From Dipteris shenzhenensis (lineage: Eukaryota > Polypodiophyta > Polypodiopsida > Gleicheniales), in the NCBI GenBank assembly GCA_047967505.1, contig CM106541.1: a stretch of 64,000 nucleotides of DNA; one strand, 5' to 3'. Each line of letters starts with the position of its first letter. The stretch's first letter is position 1. The translations under genes were made by a program, and so were the position numbers. The notes below the pieces were generated by a model. The model saw nothing but the letters and a program-made list of their open reading frames with translations. It was not told where the DNA came from and ran no database searches. Below, piece after piece: positions 34,279 to 44,226 of this stretch.

Positions 34279-35607
34279 GCGGGTGTTCTAGCTGAGCCCG
34301 AGTGTTCTAGCTGAGCCCGAGTGTGAGCCTGGAGCCTGAAGTCTACTGGTGCAACTCTGTGCAAGGAAGGAGAAACTCTGCTGTGCAGAGACCTTGCAAA
34401 AACCTTTGGAAAGTTCTTTGAGTGGTTTTGGACCAAAAGCCTTCTTTTTGTGTCCCTTGCACTTAGAGAGTTTGAAAATACCTTCATTCTTGAATTTGGC
34501 ATCATTTGTTGCATTTCTGATTCATTGTCTCTGCTTCAATGTTTTTCTACCAATGTGTTGGAACTCGAGTTTGAAGCAACCATTCGCAGATCTGTTAGTT
34601 CTAGTGGACTCAGGAGGTCCTAAAACTTGTGTGTTGCTCATCATTCACACTTCGGTGGTGTTTACAAATAGTTCTATTTGCAAAAACGTTTTTTGGTCCA
34701 TGTGTTGGACCCGGTGATTAGGACCACTCTTTTCAAAACCGTCTATTCCAGTCTATTCCATTGCATTCTAGAAGCCCAAAAACCCCTACTTGCCAGCACG
34801 ATCCCGTGGAGATTTGGAAAGTTCCGTCTCTCTGAGGTGCCAAATTGTTTGTTTCTCTGTCAAAAAATCCATTCAAAGTTTCAAACCTTTGATTTTTGGA
34901 TTATAGGTTAATTGCAAGGGTTGATTCCCCATTTCCCATTCATCGGTTGGGATTTTGGAGTTCTAGCAGAAGAGAGATATTTGCAAATTGTCTTGTTGAG
35001 TCCAATTATATAGTGACACCCATGTTTTGAGTCATCTTATTTCACTAGCAATCATTGCCGTGGGATCATGATTTTTGGATATACCTTATACAAATCACTC
35101 TGGTTGGAGTCTGAGCCATGTGTGTGCTCATTCGTGGCTTGCATTGGTTTGCAGTGGATGCTTTATAGGCCATTTTGATGCATTGTAATCCTTGTTGTAT
35201 TCGCTGATAGGCCCAAATTGCCTTGTGGGATGCTTTATTGATGGATGTTTAGCACACAGATGCTATTTTATGCTGAGGGACAGCTTTGACATATTGTAAT
35301 GGGTTGTGATATGATCTCTTGGTGAAATTTTATTGCTGCATATGCTCATGGACAACATTTATGCTTGAGGCATTTTCGCACTTATTGACATTGGGATTGC
35401 CATTGTTTTGCCATTTTCTTTTGGGCCAGATTTGCTCATATGGATGCATAGTATATGCACATGAGTCAGATGCATTTTGATGCTTTGAGCCTTTGAGGTT
35501 TGGTGATATTACCTTTCATTTTGGCATACACATTTGGGTGCACCTGGTATTTGTTGTGATTTCTCTCTTGCAGGTATTAGCATTTGGGATTTTGTTTCAT
35601 TTGCATC
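34279..35607 (+). other. Long untranslated leader of copia C
   Basis: About 1.33 kb, diverged from but alignable with the B leader. No conserved reading frame. Confidence 0.7.
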
Positions 35608-38600
35608 ATGGCATCCTCTTCTATGTCTAAAAGGATTTTTTCAGCTTTAAAAAGTTTTATGGGACAAACTTTTCTTTGTGGAAAGAACAGATAAGGGATG
35701 TGCTTATTCAAAAGAAGCAGATTAAACCCTTGGCAAGGATTGGAGCTAAGCCTGCAAATAGGTCTAAGGATGATTGGAATGAGTTGGATGCATTAGCAAA
35801 GTCTACTGCTAGAATTCATCTTGCAAAGTCAATTTATTTCACAGTAGTAAATGAGCAGACTATGGAAGATTTGTGGAAGAAATTATGTGCCACTTATGAG
35901 AAGGAAACTGCCTCTAATAAGGTTTACCTCATGAAGAGGTTGTTCGCGGTGCAGAAGAAGGAAGGGGTCTCCATTGCTTCTCACTTGAATGAATTCAATA
36001 TTATTTTCAGCCAGGTTCAGGCTCAGAAGATGAATTTGATGCGGAGACTAAGGCAATATTCCTCTTGTGTTCATTGCCATCCTCATGGGATACCTTCTGT
36101 ACAGCTATCAATAACTCTGCACTTGGTGGAGTACTGAAGTTTAATGATGTTGTGGGTAGCTTGTTGGCCGAGGAGATTAGACAAAAGTCTATGGATGGCA
36201 ACAAGGAGGATGCAGCCGTAAATGTGCAAAGGGGCATATCACAATTCAGGGGGAAGTCCCAAAAAGGGAAAAGCCTCCTAGCAAATCCAGGGGATGGAAC
36301 ATTGAGTGTTACCATTGTGGTAAGAAGGGCCACATGAAAAAGGATTGCCACAAGCTAAAAACTTAGCAAAAGGATAAGAAAAAGAATGCAAATTGGAGTG
36401 CAAATAAGAAGGAAGAGAGTCCAAGGGAGGACAAAGGGAAAATGAAGATCGAGGAGATCAATGCAGTCACTGATAATAGTGACAATGACATTCTCTTCAT
36501 GTCTAGTCTACCTGTAGACTTGCTTATCACTTCAGATGATGCATATTCCTAGGATTGGATTTTGGATTCTGGTGCTTCATTCCATGTTACTCCCCATAGG
36601 GAATGGTTCTCCACTTATGATAGTGGAAAGATAGGTTGTGTGCATCTTGGAAATAACTATACATGTGACAGAGTGGGAATAGGTGACATAAAGTTTTCTT
36701 TTGCAAATGGGTTTGCATTCCTAAGCCGACCAAGACAATTATTTCAACAGGTCAATTAGATGAAGCTGGTTTTCAGAGTTTGAAAATTCAGAAGGGCTCT
36801 ATGGTTTTGGCAAGAGGTGCCAAGTGTGGGACATTGTATCCCTTACATGTATCAGGGGTGTTTGATCATGTTGTTGCAATAACTGAGCAACCAAGTACTC
36901 CTTTGTGGCATTACCGGTTGGGGCACATGAGCCACAATGGAATGAAACTCTTATGCCATTTGGGCTATGTACCGCATTCGAGTTTTTCTCACTTTGAATT
37001 TTGTGAGCATTGCCTCTATGGGAAGTAGACTAAATCAGCCCATAAAAGAAGGGGAAAGAAAGAGCTTGAAAGGCAAGTTGATTTCGTGCATTCAGATGTA
37101 TATGGTCCCACGCCTACACGGTCATTAGACGGGGCTGAATATTGTGTGACATTCATTGATGATGCAACTAGGAAAGTGTGGGCTTATGCTATAGCTCGGA
37201 AGAGCGATGTGTTCTAGGTATTTCAGAAATGGCTGTGTTTGGTTGAAAATCGGTTAGGTAGAACGCTTAAATGCCTACGGACTCTGACAATGGTGGAGAG
37301 TACCTCTCTCATGACTTTCAGCATTTCTGTGTACACGTGGGATTAAGAGGGAGCTCACATCCCCTCCTACTCCAGAATAAAATCCAGTTCCAAAATAGAT
37401 GAAATGCACTATTAAGGAAAGGTTGCAATGTATGCTTTCCAATGCAAGCCTTTCTGGTGGTTTTTGGGCTAAGGCAATGAAGACTACAGTGCATGTGATC
37501 AATAGATCACCTAGTAAGAGTTTGGATGGTAGTATTCTTGAAGAGTCATGGAGTGGCAAGAAGCCTTCTTACTCTCATTTGCATATATTTGGGTGGGAGG
37601 CATATGCACATGTGCCAAAAGAGCTTCGAAAGAAGCTAGATCCTAAGTCTAGGAAACATCTTTTTGGGTTATGGTGAAAGTGGAGAGATGGGCTATCGTC
37701 TCTGGGATCCAGAAGCAAAGAAGATCATATGAAGACATGATGTGGTCTACAATGAGAAGAAGATTCATAAGACAATCATGAGGAATGTGGAAATGAGGAG
37801 AATCACTTTTCAAGATGTGAATCCACCCGCATATGTTGATAGACAGCAAGTTGTCCATGCACCGAATGTGCAGGAAATGGTGCCACCAGGTACTCCCACA
37901 AGTACACAATCAAGGGCAGAGGATGGATCATCTATTGGTGGCAATGATGAGACAAATGTGGCTGATATGCAGGTGGGACAACCTGCTGAAATTACCTTGA
38001 GAAGAACATCTAGAGTGTCTAGAGATTTGTTCCAGGGGCAGATTACATGAAGTTTACTGATCACAGAGAGCCTTCTTGCTATAGAGAGGTTATGATGCAC
38101 GAGGATCAGTGCAAGTGGGAGTATGCTATGCAATTAGAGATGAATTTACTCATTAAAAATAAGACTTGGGACTTGGTTTCTTTGCCACATGGAAAGAAAG
38201 CATTGCCATGTAAATGGGTCTACAAGATGAAGGTAACATGTGATGATGTGCCTAAGTACAAGGCCCGTTTGGTTGCTAAAGGGTTTAAGCAAGAGAAGGG
38301 TGTGGAGTTTGATGAGATCTTCTCTCTAGTTGTGAAGATGTCCACACTTAGATGTGTACTTGGACTTGTGGCAGTAGAGGCACATGGCTGTTATCTTGCA
38401 TGGGGATTTGCTTGAGGGAATTTACATGGTACAGTCGGAAGGCTTTGAAGAAAAGGGAAAAGAGAATTTGGTTTGCAAGCTGAAAAAGAGTCTCTATGTC
38501 CTTAAACAAGCGCCTAGAGAATGGTAACAGAAGTTTGATGCTATCATTTGATCCCAGTTTCAGAATAAGTGAGATCGATCACTACCTCTACATTAAAAGG

Positions 38601-39588
38601 GCTAAGGATAATAGCTTGATACTCCTGGCACTTTATGTGGATGATATGATATTGGCTAACAAGAACACTTATGAGCTAGATTCATTGAAGGAAAAGCTAC
38701 ATGAGGCCTTTGACATGAAGGATTTGGGACCTGCACGTCACATTCTTGGTATGCGCATCACGCGTGACTGACGTAGGAAACTCCTTTGGCTTTCATAGAA
38801 GGATCATGTTACAAAGTGTAGTATGGAGGGGGGGGAGGTAGTAAGTACTCCATTGCCTCCATATGTGAAACTAAGTCAGGCAGATAGTCCCAAATCAGAT
38901 GATGAGAGGGCCATGATGGCTAAGGTTCCTTATTCATCAATGGCGGTTGGGGAGTCTTATGTATATATGATAGCTACTAGACCGGACATTTCATTTGCAG
39001 TGGGAGTTGTTAGCCGGTATATGGCTAATCTAGGAAAGAGGCATTGGGAGGCAGTTAATTGCATCATGAGGTACATGAAGGGTACCAAGGAGATGTGCAT
39101 CTGCTTTGGCAGAGGAGAGATGCATGTACTTAGGTACTTAGATTCAGACTATGTAGGGCATGTGGATAGTAGGAGATCCACTTCTAGTTATGTGTTCACC
39201 TTTGTAGGTGGTGCAGTATCGTGGATGTCTCGCACATATAAGTGTGTTGCTTTGTCTCCCACAGAGGCCAAGTATGATGCAGCCACAGAGGGTTGCAAGG
39301 AGGCTGTACATATGGCTTGATCGGCTAGTGGGAGATTTGGGGATTCATACAGATGTACCGACATTGCATAGCGATTCCATGAGTGCTATTTAGCTAGCAC
39401 AGAATCCAGTCTTTCATGCAAAGACCAAACACATTGAAGTTAGGTACCATTTCATCAGCGAGGTATTTGAGGACAAGCACATAGAGCTTGTCAAGGTTCA
39501 TATAGACAATAACCCTGTAGATATGATGACAAAGAGTCTACCTAGTCAGCGATTTGAGTATTGTCGTGTATTGATGGGCATTGGATAG
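35608..39588 (+). pseudogene. Copia C gag-pol polyprotein, heavily broken
   Basis: From the gag ATG (35608-35610) to the terminal TAG (39586-39588) the domain order is gag, zinc knuckle (near 36305-36350), DSGAS protease (near 36565-36580), GAG-pre-integrase, integrase, RT with Y-V-D-D near 38635-38647 and RNase H. Stops at CAG positions include 36550-36552, 37026-37028, 37215-37217, 38796-38798 and 39391-39393. TGA stops also occur at former Arg codons, and there are small deletions near 36720, 37270 and 38030. It is the most decayed of the four copies. Confidence 0.9.
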
Positions 39589-39641
39589 TATGTTTGCTGG
39601 TTGCTCTCCCTTAAAGGTACATTGGCCATTACGTGGGAGGT

Positions 39642-39692
39642 TGTGGGGGTTAAGGTCACTGTACCATAACCCCAGTTATGTACAATACTCAA
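39642..39692 (+). repeat. 3' LTR of copia C, left part
   Basis: The first 51 bp of the LTR, from TGTGGGGG to the ATACTCAA phrase, are cut off by a (CA)n tract and then the poly(T) of LINE L2. Confidence 0.88.
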
Positions 39693-39716
39693 TCTCACAC
39701 ACACACACACACACAC

Positions 39717-39729
39717 TTTTTTTTTTTTT
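39717..39729 (-). other. Poly(A) tail of LINE L2
   Basis: Thirteen T on the + strand, next to a (CA)n tract, mark the 3' end of the minus-strand LINE. Confidence 0.88.
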
Positions 39730-41893
39730 GTAAAACCACAGCTTACATTATCAAAGACTATGTAATACAGAAGGTGAACTCTGTGAAAAATGTGAGCAAC
39801 ATAGGCATAGTGTGATTCAAAGAAACATTCAATGCTCTCCAAAAGGGAGAAATAACGATTTGGAGTCAACCTTTGAAAGTCAAAAGCAGTGGAAAAAAAC
39901 ATCCAAGACCAAAGTATCCAGATCTCCCTGTTGAATACAATCATAGAGTGACTGACGAAGGGATCCTCGAAAGAAATAAAATGGATCAAAGGAACCAGAG
40001 CCAAATGATAGATGAGTCCTCTGCAACCAAATGCTCCATAATGACCAAAAACGGACCCAGGTGAGGAACAAGGCAAATGAGTGAAGTCGGGGAGGGGTGC
40101 AACCAAAGATCCAATAGAAGCGGCCAAAAACCACCGAAGGAAAGCGGAGCCGAAGATAGTGCGAAATCCAATGAATAAGATCCCTGGAGTGGAGCACGAC
40201 CATAATAAATGTGGGATGGTCTCCAATGAAGCAGCACAGCGCTGACATCAAGAAGAAGCAATGACCTGTCCAAGAAGCAGTTGAAAGTACAATTTTCCAA
40301 TTGCGAATGAGTGCCGTAGCACATGGAGCACCTGGAATGCTACCAAAGAAGTGGCCTAAAACTGCTTCCCAATGATCTATAATCCAATGTCCGTAAACAT
40401 GCGATCGCATAGTAGTACACATGGTAGCGAGCATAATAGCCCAAGGTTGATCCTGCATAAAGAAAGTGGAGAGGAGGGTAGCCTTTCACACTAAGAGATG
40501 CAGATGAATATTCAAAATGTTAAGCCCCCCATGCGACTTGGGCGAACAAACCAAGTGCATTTTGAGTAAGCGCAGGGCTTTACAATGGTTCTTTGTTTTC
40601 CAAAGTATCTCCATGGCATAGGACATGAATGTGGAAGTATCTTTCTTGGACCACAAAAGAAGTGGCAAATAAAACTACACATATGACATCAAGATATATT
40701 GGACAATGCGCAGACGGACATGTAGAAGCCAAGTAGGCAACTTCCAATAATGTAGCTTCCTTTGCATACGAGAGAATAACCATTGCATATGCTGCTTGGG
40801 AGATAGAAACCAGCCAATAGGATAACCAAGGTGGCGAATGAGAGCATGTGAATCTAAAATCTCTCCTGGCCAAAACAATGCATGCCAATCGGAAGCAGTG
40901 AGGGGAAGCAATTTAGACTTGCTGAAATTAATAAACAGCCCCGCTGCCAAGCCAAAATCAGCCAATGTGTCCATTAGTATTTGAACATCAGAAGGAGTAT
41001 TTTGGAGCATAAAGAAAGAATCATTAGCATAGGCTTGGGCAAGAAAGGGCTTGCTGCCCGGAATGTGCAAACCATGTAAGGAATCAGCTTCCAAAAGGTG
41101 ATTTAAACGAAGAAGCAATGGATGCGTAGCCACCGCATAAAGAAGTGCACTGAGAGGACAACCCTGGCGGACCGATCTTCCCAAATGCCAAATAGAAGAA
41201 AGGTGTTTGCCTAAAAGACATTGGGCTGTTGCATCCGCATAGAGCCAATAAATAACATGAACAATTTTGGGGCCAAACCCGAGGTGGCTCAGAGTTTGTG
41301 AAATATAATCCCATTGGATAGTATCGAAGGCCTTGGCTACATCCACCTGCATAATCAATACATCCTGCTTGGAGTATTTGGCATACTCAATACCAAGCAT
41401 GGCATTGGCTATATTGTTCATAATCTGCCTGCGTGGAATGAAACCATACTGTCTGGGATGTAATCTAGCATCCAAAATCGTTTTAAGTCTATGGACTAGC
41501 ATCTTGGAAATAAACTTGTAGATGACAGGCATAAGGGTAATTGGTCTCCAGTCTGTCAAATATTCACATAAAGGCTTCTTTGGTATCAGCTTAACAAGAC
41601 CATGCTTCCAAGAAGAGAGATTGATGTTCCCAAGCCACATTGATAATTTGTAGAAGGGTATTCTTAAGCTCATCCCAAAAGGTATGAAAAAACTCAGCAG
41701 AGTAAGTCCATCCCAACCAGGTGCACGAGATTTACCCAGCTTATGAAGTGCATCAGTAAGATCATCCTGCAGAAAAGGAGCATCCAAGGATAAGGCCTGC
41801 TGCAGCAAGACAATAGGGCGAACCATATCCAAAAAACACTTGCGAGCCTGCATGATATTCTGGGAAGGAGGAGGAGGGGATCCGAAGACATTA
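39730..41893 (-). pseudogene. LINE L2 ORF2, RT and C-terminal zinc domain
   Basis: The longest open part is 41853-40675 (about 390 codons). RT signatures in order: G-K-S-R-A-P-G-W-D-G-L-T, an L-I-P-K-K segment, D-W-R-P-I-T-L, Q-Y-G-F-I-P-R-R-Q, V-A-K-A-F-D-T-I and S-V-R-Q-G-C-P-L-S-A-L-L. The catalytic box reads A-Y-A-N-D near 41020-41035, where the family has A-Y-A-D-D; loss of an active-site Asp should abolish polymerisation. Stops follow at 40674 and near 40486, after which a zf-RVT-like H-L-L-W-S-C-S segment reads in another frame near 40190-40220. The enzyme would have primed cDNA at a nicked target. Confidence 0.85.
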
Positions 41894-42759
41894 GGAAAAA
41901 AGGGAGCTCATTTTGGGGCCTTTTAGAAGAGAGAGAAAATAGGCTCTCAACCAATCAGGAGTGGGCCAACGTAACATTGAAAATTCAACAAAAGAAGATG
42001 AAAATAAGAAAAAGAAATAGTACTGCAGAATTTGGTGATTCTGACACTGCAGACGCGTTCGGAACGGCCCAAAACCCCAAGAACGGCACTGGAAACGCTG
42101 GAATCAGACATTCGGAGGCCCGGAAACGGCCAAAAAGGCCGAAAAACGCGATTTGGCATTGGCCACTAGGCACCGCGGCGGCTCCTTTGCCCAAAAACGT
42201 TCCAAACACTCATGGCAGGTATACTAGGGTTGACCTGCCGTGAGTGTTTGGAACGTTTTTGGGCGAAGGAGCCGCCACGGTGCCTAGCGGCCAGCCACTA
42301 CTATATGGAGGATAGTGCTCTCTCATGCAATAGAGATTATATACAAGCAAGAGGGAGCATAAACGGCCGCTGACGTTTTCCTCATCCAAATCAACATAGC
42401 ATGAGAGAGCACTATCCTCCATATAGTAGTGGCTGGCCGCTAGGCACCGCAGCGGCTCCTTCTGCCAAATCGCGTTTTTCGGCCTTTTTGGCTGTCTCCG
42501 GGCCTCCGGATGTCCGATTCCAGCGTTTCCAATGCCGTTCTTGGGGTTTTGGGCCGTTTCGGACGCATCTGCGGTGTCAGAATCACCAAATTCTGCATAG
42601 AAAAGTATTGCTCTTATATGAACATGTGAAAGAATATATTTATTCCTTTTCACACTGACATTTCTCATGCAAGTATCCATATTTTCTTGCTTTTATAGAG
42701 AGAGAAAAGAGAAAATAGTGAATTTCTTACAGGGCCCCAAAATGAGCTCCCTTTTTTCC
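41894..42759. mobile_element. Fold-back MITE, PIF/Harbinger type
   Basis: Perfect 27-bp terminal inverted repeats lie at 41894-41920 and 42733-42759 (starting GGAAAAAAGGGAGC). They are flanked by TTA at 41891-41893 and 42760-42762, the 3-bp TWA target duplication of PIF/Harbinger elements. Taking out the element and one TTA restores LINE L2 coding continuity. Inside are further inverted pairs: about 135 bp at 42022-42160 with 42461-42599; 60 bp at 42161-42220 with 42233-42292; and a perfect 48 bp at 42281-42328 with 42399-42446. No transposase is encoded, so it is non-autonomous. The core is far GC-richer than its surroundings. Confidence 0.85.
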
Positions 42760-42891
42760 TTATGGCTGCTGGAAATGGTGAACACAAATATCCTGCAACT
42801 GAGAGGAGGTCTAGGTCCACACACCATTGGGGGTTTTAAGACGATGGATAGATTGATTTTTCCTGGAAGCATGCAAATTCTTGTAAAATAG

Positions 42892-43062
42892 TGAGAGTGC
42901 TCTCAACGGAAGCAAGAATGGAAGAAGGAGAGAGAGAGACAGAGAGCCACACAAGTTTTGGTGGGTGCAGAACCACCCTAATCTTCTTTTTCATTCATTT
43001 ATATGTGTGTTTGAGTATTGTACATAACCGGGGTTAAGGCACAGTGACCTTTAACCCCCACA
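42892..43062 (-). repeat. 3' LTR of copia D
   Basis: 171 bp, one mismatch to 49016-49186. Outside it is AATAG; inside is the purine tract. Confidence 0.95.
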
Positions 43063-43115
43063 ACCTCCCACTTAAAGGACAATGTGCCTTTAAGAGAGAA
43101 CAACTAGTGAGCATA

Positions 43116-43538
43116 CTATCCAATGCCCATCAATACATGACAATACTCAAACCGCTGACTAGGTAGACTCTTTGTCAGCATATCTGCAGGGTTATCATCT
43201 GTATGAACCTTGACAAGCTCTATGCGCTTGTCCTCAAGTACCTCCCTGATGAAATGGTACCTGACCTCAATGTGTTTGGTCTTTGCATGAAAGACCGGAT
43301 TCCGTGCTAGCTGAATAGCACTCATGGAATCACTATGCAATGTCGATACACCTGTATGAATCCCCAAATCTCCCACTAGCCGATCAAGCCACATAGCGTC
43401 CTTGCAACCCTCTGTGGCTGCAACATACTCAGCCTCTGTGGTAGACAAAGCAACGCACTTCTGTGCGCGAGACATCCATGACACTGCACCACCTGCAAAG
43501 GTGAACACGTAACCAGAAGTGGATCTCCTACTATCCAC
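43116..43538 (-). pseudogene. Copia D RNase H C-terminal part, out of frame
   Basis: This open stretch holds the last 140 codons of the polyprotein, including an L-S-T-T-E-A-E-Y catalytic helix and ending at the common family terminus (M-G-I-G). It follows the second copy of the internal duplication and is separated from the main frame by a 1-bp deletion near 43775. Confidence 0.85.
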
Positions 43539-44226
43539 ATGCCCTGCATAGTCTGAATCTTTCTACCCAAGTACACGCATGTCTCCTTTACCAAAGCAGA
43601 TGCACATCTCCTTGGTACCCTTCATGTACCTCATGATGCACTTAATTGCCTCCCAATGCCTCTTTCCTGGATTAGCCATATACCGGCTAACAACTCCCAC
43701 TGCAAATGCAATGTCTGGTCTAGTAGCTATCATAGCATACATAAGACTCCCAACTGCTGATGCATAAGGAACCTTGCCATCATGGCCCTCTCCTCATCTG
43801 ATTTGGGACTATCTGTATGACTCAGTTTCGCATATGGAGGCAATGGAGACATCCACGACACTGCACCACCTGCAAAGGTGAACACATAACCAGAAGTGGA
43901 TCTCCTACTATCCACATGCCCTGCATAGTCTGAATCTGTGTACCCAAGTACACGCATGTCTCCTTTACCAAAGCAGATGCACATCTCCTTGGTACCCTTC
44001 ATGTACCTCATGATGCACTTAACTGCCTCCCAATGCCTCTTTCCTGGATTAGCCATATACCGCCTAACAACTCCCACTGCAAATGCAATGCCTGGTCTAG
44101 TAGCTATCATAGCATACATAAGACTCCCAACTGCTGATGCATAAGGAACCTTGGCCATCATGGCCCTCTCCTCATCTGATTTGGGACTATCTGTATGACT
44201 CAGTTTCACATATGGAGGCAATGGAG
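43471..44226 (-). repeat. 378-bp tandem duplication within copia D RNase H
   Basis: Units 43471-43848 and 43849-44226 are near-identical, offset 378 bp at one end and 377 at the other, because the left unit lost one G at about 43775. 378 bp is 126 codons, so the event was in frame. The joint is seen where CAATGGAG passes to ACATCC (43848) instead of TACTCAC (44226). The duplicated part spans the end of RT and most of RNase H. Confidence 0.93.

Noticed and set aside
39546-40226. 226-codon minus frame at the left end of LINE L2
   Set aside because: It runs through the poly(T), the (CA)n tract and the copia C LTR. Only a zf-RVT-like fragment near 40190-40220 is meaningful.
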